From Cichorium intybus (Eukaryota; Streptophyta; Magnoliopsida; Asterales; Asteraceae): a DNA stretch of 64,000 bases. The notes under the pieces are model-generated. The model saw only the letters and a program-made list of their open reading frames with translations. It did no database searches and had not been told where the DNA came from. The translations under genes were made by a program, and so were the position numbers. Below, piece after piece: positions 53,567 to 63,789 of this stretch (position 1 is its first letter; every line of letters starts with the position of its first letter). Where the stretch lies: assembly GCA_023525715.1 (NCBI GenBank), contig CM042013.1, positions 74,368,494 through 74,432,493 of the forward strand, in the 5' to 3' direction.

Positions 53567-53844
53567 GTACGTCCTCCGGAATCGCTTGGTAAATGGTCGC
53601 AAGAGCCATCCGATCTTTCTGTTCCTCCACTTCGGCATTTTGAATTGCATCCCACACTCCTTGTGCTTGCAAATTCACTCGCATCTTTATAGCCCACACC
53701 GCGTAATTCGTTTTCGTAAGCAACGGATAGTATAACGTAACACTACCGTTTCTCCCGGTCCTTTGAACATTTTCAACATCGGGTTGAGTAAGTGCGGTGC
53801 TCCGTGTAGTCATTCTTGATATATACAACCTCGCAAACAACCTC

Positions 53845-53856
53845 GCTCTGATACCA
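53845..53856 (-). other. Copia B primer binding site, initiator tRNA-Met
   Basis: Plus-strand GCTCTGATACCA is the reverse complement of TGGTATCAGAGC, the standard plant copia primer site, two bases from the 5' LTR. Confidence 0.93.
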
Positions 53857-53858
53857 CT

Positions 53859-54301
53859 TGTTGGAAAATAAATGATCTTTTGTGTATGCGAATGTGTCTA
53901 TGTTAAATGGCTAAATATAAGAACCAAGTATATGATTTTATGTAGCTATATATAGGAAGAAACAATGGGTAAAATGGCTGAAATCAAGAGCTCATGTACT
54001 TGATATTTTAAGACAAAATACAATTAATGAAGTAAGGAAACAATGCCTACAACTTGGTGCTCTTCTAGACTATTACAATATCACTCTTATATAGTTAATA
54101 CAAGGACCAAACTCACGATACAAATGGAAAGGAAATGCTGGAAAGATAACACTCACATGCATAAAGCAAACATAAGAAGATGGGTGAGTTGTCAACCCAT
54201 GTGATGATAGATCTTGACACCAAAGTGTTCCAAAATAAGGGCTGTCAAGATATTTTTCTTTTTGTTTAAAAATGTCAAGTTGGATTTAATAAAAATCCAC
54301 A
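53859..54301 (-). repeat. Copia B 5' LTR
   Basis: Runs from TGTTGGAAAATAAATG to AAAATCCACA, and pairs with 48269-48709 with few differences, so insertion was fairly recent. Confidence 0.93.
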
Positions 54302-54415
54302 CTTATGATATCGGTTTCAGATGACAGGTGTGATTTCTGTAAGCGATGAGAGTTGAGGGTATTTTGTCGAGTTCAACAAAATAATGACATAAAATCACAA
54401 GATATCCACTACAAA

Positions 54416-54975
54416 TAAAATGACATTTAGTAGCACACAAAAAGTGCCACTAAATCCCGGAAAAGTGCCACTAAAAGCCCTCTTGGGAATCAGCGACACA
54501 AAAAAAAAGTGTCATTATAAGCGCTGCCACTAAAAGCTTTTAGTGGCACTTTTTTGTTGTGCCGCTGCAGGATTTTCGAGTTTTAGTGGCACTTTTTTTA
54601 TATACCACTACAAATTTTTGGGTTTTAGTGGCACTTCTTTATGCCACTATATGCTTGGTTTTTTGCTGGATTTTTCGAGTTTTAGTGGCACTCTTTTTAT
54701 ATGCCACTACAAAGTTTTGAGTTTTAGTAGCACTTTTTTTATATGTTTTAGTGGCACTTTTTGTAAATGTTTTAGTGGCACTTTTTTATATGCCACTATA
54801 AATTTTTGGGTTTTAGTGGCACTTTTTTTATGTGCCGCTACAAATTTTTGGGTTTTAGTGGCACTTTTTTATGTCACTATATGCTAGCTACAGCAAAAGC
54901 TATTTCAATAGTTTTAGTGACACTTTTTTATGCCGCTATACATTTGGTAAAATAAATGACATTTACATGCTTTTA
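54416..54975. repeat. Sub-terminal repeat array of CACTA 2
   Basis: About ten copies of TTTTAGTGGCACTTTTT spaced 40-60 bp apart run from 54535 to 54935, preceded by inverted copies (AAAAGTGCCACTAAA) at 54455-54535, so the block can fold back. A few copies recur at 59115-59215. Such repeats usually bind the CACTA-encoded regulator protein. Confidence 0.88.
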
Positions 54976-55584
54976 GCGACACATTTTTTTTACCACAAAA
55001 AGTCTATATTCAAGATTAGGCTAAATACACAAATATAATATATGAAAAACACAATATCCTTGATTAATGACATTTGGTACTTTTTTTTACCACAAAAAGT
55101 CAAGATTAGGCTATACATTTGGTAAAATAAATGACATTTGGAATATGATCCTTGACGAGGTTGATGAGAACGCTTAATGCATTTTGTGTTTGAGCCAATC
55201 CATCCTTTAGTTGTACTGAATTCCACCATAGTTGTACTGTCATAATAGGGTAAAAACAAGAATTAGGGGAAAAAAACTCAGTTTTAATAACATAACACGG
55301 GTATGAAGAAAAATAGGAAATAAGAGATCAAGTCTCCGAAAAAATTAAAAATATATGATAACATATATGAACTAACTAAGCTGATCCATGAATAGCAGTG
55401 AGTGCCACAATTGCATGGGTTCAAGTTCAATCCACTCAAATAAGTCTCTACAAAACCAAGAAATTTAAGGAGATGTTCAAATCACTTGAACTAAACTTGG
55501 CAACTTTTTTAAAAAAAAAAAAGAGAATTGTGATTAAAGCTTAAAAATCCTATAATGAAAATAAATAAGAAATAGGAAACCAAC
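54976..55584. other. CACTA 2 interior without coding match
   Basis: AT-rich sequence between the sub-terminal array and the last captured exon, with a weak tRNA-like GGGTTCAAGTTC word near 55430. No gene. Confidence 0.4.
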
Positions 55585-57680
55585 CTTGTTTGTAGAGTTT
55601 TGAGTAAACTATCACAGTAAGCTTGGGCTGCAGACACGTCTGACTTTCCGGTGTCAATTATAACTTTTGAAAAATTTGAAAAAATAATCGTGGCACCCAA
55701 TTTTCTAAATTCAGACAGCAGTAGTGCAAACACCTTTTGCATCACCAGTACATTCATAAACTTGTCAAAAAATAGTTGATGGAAAATTTTACTTGATTTT
55801 AGTCGGGTTATTGGAAATTAATTACCCTGTGAAGCATTCGATAAAGAGCTGGATCATGAAGTTTTGACTGCGGACTAGATTCACAAGTCAAAGATAAAAA
55901 GTCAAAATACAAAATACGAACATTTAAAACGTAAAAAAAAGAAAGTAAAAGTACCTGCATAGCCATCTGTATAAATGTTGTAACATTGCATCTGCAAATA
56001 TATTTCCTGAAGAAACAGCATCAGCAAGGCATCTTTGAACGAGTTGTTTGAGGACACGAAATGCAGGTGCACATGACGTGGCATCATCCAACCCTAATTG
56101 TTCATTAGGAAGATGTGATCCAGAGGTCAAATCATGGTCAAACCTAAATAAGGTACCACCCTCCATTTCATTTATTTGGTTGCTTTTTAACAGAGCATTG
56201 ACAGCCAGATGATGAATCTGTATCAATTAAAAAAAAAATCTGTTACGAAATTTGGAGTATTTATTTAGTTTGAAAGTGAGAAAAGAGACAAATTGCAGAC
56301 CTTTAGCTCGACTGTGACTTTCCTATAAGCACCAGGGTAAGTAAGAACAGGTTGATTGGCCTATTTTCAAAAAATGGTTAATGCTAATCAGATCATTGAA
56401 GAATAATATGCTAAAAGTAAATTCAGTTAATAGTTTATTATTTATATAGTTGTTGATACAGACCTCATCAGAGTAACAAGTTTCTTCTTCATTATCCCCT
56501 CCAAGATCTGGAATCCCATTATCTGATACCCAAAGTATCTGCAAATGTTAAAAAAGAACTTGAGGTAAATTAACAGATCTAATGATTAATGAATTTATGG
56601 GGCATAATGTGTGTAATAGCAACGTACTTTGCTCCCATTACAAATATGGGCAATGTACCTTATTCTTTACCATAATAGCAACATACTTGCACTTCATTAC
56701 CAATAATAGCAATATACTTTGCTTTTTCTCAATGGCAGTAAGAAATTGAAGTAGGTTGCTATTATGGGTAAGGAAATGAAAGTAGATTGCTATTATTGGT
56801 AGTAAAAATAATAGTGAACCATAGAAAACCTGTTGCTGATCGCGTAATGCTCTTGCAAAGAAGACATCTGCAGTGTGTATAAGCCAATCCAGTTCAAAAT
56901 TGCCTAAGGGGACCTGTTTAAATTGAACAATTATAAAATTATAAATGTGGAAGTGGGAATGAAAATTATATGTATGGATGAATTAGAGATTTTATTACAT
57001 GGGAATATCTGGAAAGAGAAATTCTTTCATTAACCAGGGAGATGATGCAGCACAACGTTGCATCCCAGTTTTTGCAGCTACAATTTGCCAGCTAAGCGCC
57101 GGATACTGACTATCGCATGCATTTGAAGGAATGCTCACACATGGAAAATGATCTAAGGCGCGTATACCTAACTTCATTAAGTTATCATCTGGACATTCGA
57201 TTACTGCAATTCCAGGTCCATGAAGATGATCTCTGTCAAAAAGGTGAAAAAAAATAGCATAATTTTGTGTTACTTATTCTTTTTTTTAATGTATAATTTT
57301 TATAATCTCAAAGACAATGTGATACCTGATTCACTTATTGTTCTTTGTAGGATCTTTTCAGCATCTTTAGGGTTTCCAACATAGTCCACCTGAATAGTTC
57401 CGTACATGACAAGTTAACTTAAGATAAAATTTAAAGAGAAAAGAGCAAATGAAACACAAGATTTTAAATTTTTTTAGATTAAGGAGTTAAAAATCACCTT
57501 AAAACTGGAAGAATCTCTAGGCATGGAAGATTCAACTGATAAAGCTTGACAAGCTTCAGAAACTGTTTCTCTATAATATTAGGCGATAAGTCTTTATTCC
57601 GGAAAGGATTTATCATAACCGCATGGATTGTTGAAGATGAAGGAATATATACAAGATAGATTCCACGGACATCTGATATA
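55585..57680 (-). pseudogene. Captured nine-exon piece of DNA polymerase epsilon catalytic subunit
   Basis: Exon-like blocks in gene order on the minus strand, each with AG/GT edges except the first edge of the last: 57498-57680 (SDVRGIYLVYIP), 57326-57389 (VDYVGNPKDAEKIL), 56999-57232 (DHLHGPGIAVIECP, QYPALSWQIVAAKTGMQRC), 56830-56912 (VPLGNFELDWL), 56464-56538 (ILWVSDNGIPDLGG), 56301-56360 (PVLTYPGAYRKVTVELK), 55955-56217 (IHHLAVNALLKSNQINEMEG, AFRVLKQLVQRCLADAV), 55826-55874 (SPQSKLHDPALYRML), about 55585-55750 (MQKVFALLLSEFRKLGA, ID TGKSDVSAA). These fit the C-terminal half of the plant replicative polymerase (POL2A type). Frame slips in the first and third blocks break translation. Introns are kept, so genomic DNA was copied. 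Confidence 0.88.
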
Positions 57681-57821
57681 CTGAAATTAAAAAATACAAT
57701 TTTTTTTTATAATTTTCACCCTCTGTTAGATAACTGACAGATAACAGAAAAATGCTACTTACCTGCTTGTTTAGTAACAGATGCAAGTACTTGATCCAAT
57801 TTGTCTCCAAAAGCATAAATC

Positions 57822-58211
57822 TCAGTTAGAGTGCCTCTTCCTAGTACTTATGTTATCCTGAAATTCACTCTGAAAGAATCTCAAAAGCATGTTATCTAAG
57901 CCAATTAGCTTATTTGCGTGAACAAATTTCTTGTAAACATTCCAGCATTTGATCTTTAAGCACTCAAGAACAATTTCTTTTCCATTTGCCACATAATATA
58001 TGAACATTTTCGTCTCAATTTCAAGATGGTATAATACTTTTATCAACCTCTCATATCTGTAAAATATCAGCTCAATGTTCCTTAAAGTTGTCTCGAGGCG
58101 CTTGAGTAGAGTTCTAAATTTGGCGGTTCTTTTAGTTTCTGATACTACAGCTGCCAGTAACTCCACCATCACTGTTACTAAATCTACCTCATTAGCATTT
58201 GGTGCAATCAT
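57822..58211 (-). pseudogene. RPW8-domain resistance gene fragment in CACTA 2
   Basis: A 129-codon frame reads LVTVMVELLAAVVSETKRTA KF, LLKRLETTLRNIE, then GKEIVLECLKIKCWNVYKKF, ANKLIGLDNMLLRFFQSEFQ. This pattern (KF..LLKRLE.TL, GKEL...CSKI.CWN..KK..YA.KL, LRRFFQ) is the RPW8 domain of broad-spectrum mildew resistance proteins and of helper NLRs. The usual N-terminal membrane-targeting stretch is replaced by IAPNANEVD, and no NB-ARC follows. It lies just upstream of, and in the same sense as, the pol epsilon exons, so a chimeric transcript is possible. Activity is not established. Confidence 0.7.
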
Positions 58212-59226
58212 CTGTAAAAAGAACGATCAAAGTAAAATTATAAATTAAACATAGAAAAGTAAATCAAAACCCTAGCAATAAGCTTTTGACGTAAACTTCA
58301 AATTCAATATTGTGAAGGTGACAATAACTTACGATCATGCGCGTGTTTGTAATTCCATTACATGGAGACACAATATTTGTAGATTGAACTACCAATTGAC
58401 AAAATGAACATACCTCGACACTTCGAATTAATAAGTTAGAAAATCAATTTGCGCATTCAAATTAAGTAAGCGTGTGACGATTACTAGCTTGTCTCTAATA
58501 GTTGCTTACAATTTGAGAAAACGCTTCAGCAGTCCTTCAATTCGCCTTCACGAATTAGGACTTAGGAGTTCACTTTGCAGAAATCGTTCAAAAATTTAAG
58601 AAATTAGAATCGGAATTCGCCGCTTGCCTGCTTAGTCGCACGTTCTTGAGCACCTGTCGATTGCCTTCTTTTCTGCTTAGTCGCACGTTCTTGGGCCAGC
58701 ACCGATGGAACACCCCGACTCTTCCAATGTTGAATCGCATTCAACTAACTGAAGCTTGAATCGGGGCAGAAAGCGAGATTGAACCTTGAATCGGTGGAGA
58801 AGTTAGAAAACTACTTCGATTAAGTCGCAAGGGGGAAAAATGCAAGAAGTGGAGAACTTCATCGAGCTCTTTGATAGAAGTTCAAAGCTATTTCATATTA
58901 GGGTTGCAGGGGATAAGGCAGCAAGACGATGAGGGTCGGAGGGGGAGTTTAAGCAAACACGCCGATAGCAGGAGGGAGAAGCCGAGAAAGAGAGGGATGT
59001 AATATTAGGTATTAGGGTTTGATTTAGTATCTCATTGAAATTATAAACTAGACGATGTGAATTTTGGTGAAAATACAAAGAAGACGAGGGAAATCGAAAT
59101 ATGAGCAGCAACAACAAGACATACAGTGGCACAAAAAAACTTGTGACACTAAAACACATAATACAGTGGCACAAAAAATTTATGCCACTAAAGAATTGTG
59201 CCATTAAATGTAATATTATTTGTAGT
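58212..59226 (-). other. Upstream part of CACTA 2 interior
   Basis: Between the RPW8 fragment and the right end. It contains a 45-bp tandem duplication (CTGCTTAGTCGCACGTTCTTG at about 58629 and 58674) and, from 58890, leader-like sequence. No coding match. Confidence 0.45.
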
Positions 59227-59227
59227 G

Positions 59228-59727
59228 ATCGATGCTGACCTGTAGGGATGAAAGCAAGAATCATTGACAACATTTTTTCTAAATGATACGATTATATTTG
59301 GAAGTTTATATACACGAGAATAGATGAGGACAGAGGATTGAAAAAGATGTGCCAACTCTGTCTCTACTCTGTGATTTCTCTCCAGATGTTTATGGAGTAA
59401 GTTCGAGAGAGATTAACAAATAGCTTATAGAATTGAAGGAGAAGAAGTAAAGCAGTCGAGTGGAAGTGATGAAGATTGTTCTTGATTTTAGGGGTTCTAT
59501 ATAAATCAAAATTTCAAAAATTTTGAATCCTTGTATCTGATTTGGCAAGAAAGGGGGGATATTGGGGGAGATCACATAATTCACGACATTAATTTCGACA
59601 CAGACGGGATAAAGAAAACCTAGTTTTGGCGGGAAAACAAATTACAGTACTCGTTAGAGCATGACACGTGGAAAAAATAGCTCTAAAGAATGACATGTGG
59701 CATCTAAAGGCCTTCTTTATTATAAGA
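59228..59727. other. Spacer with an E2F-like site
   Basis: No gene found. 59624-59637 reads TTTTGGCGGGAAAA, a perfect match to the E2F consensus. A TATATAAAT word is at about 59499. Whether these act as a promoter is unknown. Confidence 0.35.
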
Positions 59728-59790
59728 CTAGGTTATAAATCCCTGTGTTACATGGTTTGACAGATAAAAAACTTATATACTAAGAAGAAC
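59728..59790 (+). mobile_element. Helitron-like terminus
   Basis: TATTATAAGACTAGGTTATA followed by CCCTGTGTTACATGG resembles the degenerate 'AACCCGTG..ACACGGG' start of plant Helitrons. The same layout recurs at 63800-63890. Confidence 0.45.
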
Positions 59791-59799
59791 ATTTTATTT

Positions 59800-60480
59800 T
59801 ATAAGTAAGATGTAATAATGAACTTTTTTGCTTTGTTCAATGCTAAAATCGATTTTTTTCCAAAAAAATGCCTGATAGATGAGCTTTAACGTACAAGAAA
59901 TATAAAATTTTCAATTCATCTAAAAAGATTTAGAAAAAATTCATTTTTTCAAAGTACGATGTTATTTATGAACTTTTTTGCAAAGTCCAATGCTAAAACC
60001 GGTATTATTTTCCAAAAAAATGTCCTATAAATGAACGTAAATAAAATAGAAATGAAACTCTTCCATACCATCTAAAGAGATTTCGAAAAAAGTCATTTCT
60101 TTTTTTTGCAAAGTTCAATTTTAAAACCGATATTGTTTTCTAGATAAATGTCCTATTAATGAACGTCAATATAAAAGAAATGCAACATTTCCAGATCATC
60201 TAAAAAAATCCCGGAAAAGCCATTTTTTAAAGTACACTGTTATTAATGAAATTTTTTGCAAACTTTAATGCTAAAATCAAAATTTTTCAAGAAAATGTCC
60301 TATAAATCAGCTTTAATGCAAAACAAATAAAACTTTTTCTCGATGATCTAAAAGGATTTTAAAAAGTCTTTTTTTTCAAAGTATGATGCTATCAATGAAC
60401 TTTGTTGGCAAGTTCAATGCTAAAATCAATATCTTTTCCAATACGTGTCTTATGAATGAGCTTTCATGTAAAAGAAAGTG
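59800..60480 (+). repeat. Degenerate tandem repeat, about 125-153 bp units, five copies
   Basis: Each unit contains TTTTTTGCAAAGTTCAATGC TAAAA, then CCAAAAAAATGTCCTATAAATGA, then a GATCTAAAA(G)GATTT box. Unit marks lie at 59829, 59976, 60102, 60252 and 60405, and a further unit begins at the right edge of the window (63945-64000). Confidence 0.85.
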
Positions 60481-61514
60481 GAGATTTCAAATTCGGTCGT
60501 TATTCTGAAAACCTTTGGTTATAACATTTCATAAACCTTTATGTGACCAAGGTTTTTGAAATCTTTGGAGGAAGATTTTCAAAAAAAATAGTTTTTTACA
60601 ATAATACCCTCCTTCTTCACTGACTTCAACCCAACACTACTCATTCATTTCATTTATTTATTTCCCCGCCAACCGCCATTTCCTAGTCAAAGTAAGGACC
60701 CGGATAAACAATATTGATACTGCTTAAAAGCCCGAAAGAAAGAAACTGCTCGTCTAATATGGTATATACCAGAGCTCAAAACTTATGCTAGTTAGAAAGT
60801 CCTCATCTTAATACAGATGATGTGGAAGTTGAATACAAAGACCCAGATTACAAAAGCTTCGTTTTCTAAGATCAAATATCAGTTGATCGAAACAGCATCC
60901 TGATCATTCATGAATATCGAACCCATACAAATTCTATATTTTCCTAATCAAACTGTTAGAATTAGAGATTATAACTTATCGGCCAACAATCTCATAACTT
61001 GATTTACCAGAAGTTGCTAACCAGAAACAATAGAAATCTTAATTAATGAAATCGAAAGTGAAAACAACTTAAAGAGAAGATGAATCGACTGGGTATTTGG
61101 CCTAGTCTTTGGTTTTTTACTGTTTGTAATTTTGTGAGTTATATTGGATGAGCCAAGAAAAAAAAGGAGGTGAACTGATGAGGTGATGCTGTGACGTTTT
61201 TTGAGACTTATAAAACCAAAGAAATTAGAGATAAAGGTAATCACATAACGAAAAGGGAGAAAAGCTAATTTTGTCTTCCAATATTAAACGTATTACGCAA
61301 CTTATATATTTATATAAAGAATTTCAATCCCATTTCAAATGCCACTAACCAAACACGTATTAGATTCCAAATCATTACAATTTTAAATCCTTTCAAATCC
61401 AAATCCAAATCCAAATCCACCAAGAATTCCAAATCTCATGAAAAAAAATCATACAATTCAAACACACCCTTAGAAAGTACCTAATGTTTGTGTGGGTGTT
61501 TTGAACACAATTGG
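60481..61514. other. AT-rich region, no gene identified
   Basis: Contains AAATCC repeats (61395-61420). Nothing coding recognised. Confidence 0.4.
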
Positions 61515-62852
61515 CTAAGAGAGTACCGTAAACCACTTCACCTCGAAAAGGTTTCGAAATCTTTCAATGTAACTTTTGGCTTTTCGTAATCCACGACGAT
61601 CAAAACGACACGCGATGCATAATATCTCTCCCCAAGTTCTACTTTTTCTTGTCCATCTAACCATTTTGAGAGCTGCAAAATTGATGTAAATTAGTTGATG
61701 TATAAAAAAATATTACAAGAAAGGCATAATCAGTGAACCGTGAACATATAGTATTTAAGAAAAAGAATTGCCAAAGTCAGGTTACAAAGAATAATCCAGT
61801 TCATGGCTTAACTGTTCCAGTTCCCTTTCTTTCTCAATTCTCAATTCTCAGTTCATATAACTCTACATTTGAAGGTGACTCTTTCTCTAACTCCCTTCTA
61901 AAATTATCTATCTCTTCCTTTAAATTCTTTTCTGCTTCTGTCCAGAACTGGATAGTGTTTTACATATTGACTTTTTAGTCAAACTTATTACCTCTTAAAC
62001 CTGCTTTCCTTTCACCCATTCGGTAGTTGAAAACACAAACTTATCATTTAGCATAATCTATCCACAAACTTTAGTATATATGGAATATCATTTGATGAGT
62101 CTTTGATTATCTCGATCAATTACATGGACACTATTAAATAGATAAGACACCCAGTAAACATACTGATATGAAAATAAACACCTTTTTGAACCTAATATAT
62201 GAGATAAATTATCCAAAATCAAAATCTTATTTACCAAAAGTCTAAGCATTATTAGCAGATACAGATTATAGACGATACTAACATGTTTAATCTTCTTAAT
62301 CATCCAAAAAATAGGGAACTTGAAGCATATTAACCACATGATTGAACCAAGATTCAATCAAATTTTGAGCGGATATCATTTTGCAAATCAACTTCCGCTA
62401 GCAAGATAATAATAAAGTTTGATTTAGCTTAATGTACAAAAAACTGGGTAAAGTTGACCTTTCATAGACGGATTTGAATTTTTAACCCTTCCACAGGTCA
62501 ACTTTCGATAGCAAGATAATAATAAACTTGAAGCATATTTACCAAATGATTGAACCAAGATTCAATCAAAATTTGAGTCGATATCAGTTTGCAAATCAAC
62601 TTCAGCTAGCAAGATAATTGACAGCCTTAGACGAACCAGAGAATATTTATTAGCAAGAGAGTAAAAGAGGAATACAAATAACAAATGAAGCCCTAGACGA
62701 ACCAGAGGATAGATAATAGAAATCGTAGCAAAAATAAAAGATGACAGATGTATACCTCCAGGTATTCGCTTCCAAAGTATCCAGATTTGATCATGGTTCC
62801 TCAGTTTGCAAGTCAAGCGTGCCTTCTTAAGCCTTAGGGTTTTCAGCGACAT
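61515..62852 (-). pseudogene. Unrecognised multi-exon gene remnant
   Basis: On the minus strand an ATG at 62852 begins SLKTLRLKKARLTCKLRNHD and ends at CCTGGAG|GTATAC (62756), a good donor. Further down, 61845-61950 encodes a coiled-coil-like stretch (WTEAEKNLKEEIDNFRRELE, then ELYELRIE), with a small duplication that shifts frame. 61672 follows an acceptor (TTTTGCAG) and reads LSKWLDGQEKVELGERYYAS R, then VVDYEKPKVTLKD. The three pieces are in order and spaced like exons. I cannot name the family. It may be a captured fragment or a decayed gene. A leader-like stretch lies at 62853-63100. Confidence 0.4.
62322..62621. repeat. Tandem duplication, about 204-bp period
   Basis: AACTTGAAGCATATT(A/T)ACCA(C/A)ATGATTGAACC...GCTAGCAAGATAAT is present at 62322-62410 and again at 62526-62617, inside the intron-like part of the unnamed gene remnant. 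Confidence 0.85.
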
Positions 62853-63232
62853 CCCTAAAAGTTCAAAATCATATAGATATTTTTAATGGCAAGTGTCGTT
62901 ATAATCAATTTTGTGATTTGGGGAAGATATTGGAGGAAGAGGCGGTATATGAACACAGACACAGTGGAGGGTACTTGGTGATGAAAGGTAATGACAATAG
63001 CAACATAGCAACACATCGAAAGCGGTGGAACACCTCATCTATGAAACTTAGAGAAGAAGAAAACCGAGTGGACACTCTAAGCTTCAAACAAATTTAAAGC
63101 GGTGGAAAACCAAAAAGAGGCCGGATTAGGTCTTTTGTGTGAAGATGAAAGAGACGAAGATTTGCTTCTCGATTTTTGCAAATGCTTTGCTATCTCTTGA
63201 AGATTTATTGCCTCATTTATGGTTGGTTTTCA

Positions 63233-63593
63233 AACGAGAAAATTACTTATAACGATAATTATGTTTTAAAAGTGTTCAAAAAACACCATCCAAGTTTGGT
63301 TTGTTCAAAAAAACACCATCCAAGTAAGGGCTTTGTACAAAAAACATCATCCAAGTAAAGCCTTTGTACAAAAAACACCAACGAACTACATGTTTTGTTC
63401 TAATTTTACCCGATGGTGTTTTTTGTACAAATGTCTTACTTGGATGGTGTTTTTTGAACAAAACATGTAGTTCGTTGGTGCTTTTTGTACAAATGCCTTA
63501 CTTGGATGGTGTTTTTTGAACAGACCAAACTTGGATGGTATTTTTTAAACAGTTTTGAAACATAATTACCATTATAAGTCATTTTCCCTTTTC
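63233..63593. repeat. Foldback repeat with internal 30-bp units
   Basis: The left arm (GAAAATTACTTATAACGATA... ) and right arm (...ATTATAAGTCATTTTC) are inverted copies. Inside, CACCATCCAAGTAAG...TTTGTACAAAAAA units repeat in one direction to about 63400 and in the other afterwards, with ACGAACTACATG in both arms. It may be a foldback transposon or MITE. Confidence 0.85.
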
Positions 63594-63789
63594 AAATCGC
63601 AGGTTTTCAAGTGCGTATTGCGTCAATCGGCCTTTTCAAATTAAAAAATCATTGATTTTTTGCCTAAATATTAGGCTTAAATTTTGGTGATTCCTGGGAT
63701 AGAACATGAGCGGGAAAAATAATAGAACCAGTCCTAGAAATTGCCACGTGTCATAGAGACAGTCTAAAAAAATGACATTTGGCATAAAA

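Larger units (their letters stand above)
49171..53813 (-). pseudogene. Copia B gag-protease gene, split by a solo LTR
   Basis: Gag starts at 53813 (TTRSTALTQPD, then TKTNYAVWAIKMRVNLQAQG VW) and runs to the insertion at 53566. It resumes after 50526 (AEKDTAKEA, stop, ETLKTLYMGAN), with the UBN2 part SDFEVIRMKNGETVDDFVMR and FLRAVPMKFIQIVTSIEQFG. An intact CX2CX4HX4C knuckle (CFTCEKFGHYASEC, near 49950) follows in another frame, then protease (VWYLDNGASNHMTG; DNGA where DTGA/DSGA is usual) and the GAG-pre-integrase motif (WLWHQRLRYANFYTMKRF). A stop after VKKDTGFSTNGKG ends it. Insertion, stops and a frame change make it inactive. Confidence 0.88.
48269..54301 (-). mobile_element. Copia B: LTR retrotransposon lacking integrase and RT
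   Basis: LTRs at 48269-48709 and 53859-54301, flanked by CTTAT on both sides (48264-48268, 54302-54306). The primer site matches initiator tRNA-Met and a polypurine tract adjoins the left LTR. It encodes gag, zinc knuckle, protease and the GAG-pre-integrase domain, then passes into about 460 bp with no copia pol before the LTR. A 3.0-kb solo LTR sits inside gag. It is non-autonomous. Confidence 0.93.
54407..59227. mobile_element. CACTA transposon 2 with captured host genes (4.8 kb)
   Basis: Left end CACTACAAATAAAATGACAT, right end the inverted copy ending ...ATTATTTGTAGTG, with ATC duplicated on both sides (54404-54406, 59228-59230). Sub-terminal GTGGCAC words crowd both ends. No transposase is present. 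Between the ends, on the minus strand, lie an RPW8-like fragment and nine exons copied from the DNA polymerase epsilon gene. Confidence 0.93.

Noticed and set aside
54416..54975. CRISPR-like array in the GTGGCAC repeats
   Set aside because: Spacing is irregular, the spacers are themselves related, and the block is the sub-terminal region of a plant CACTA element.
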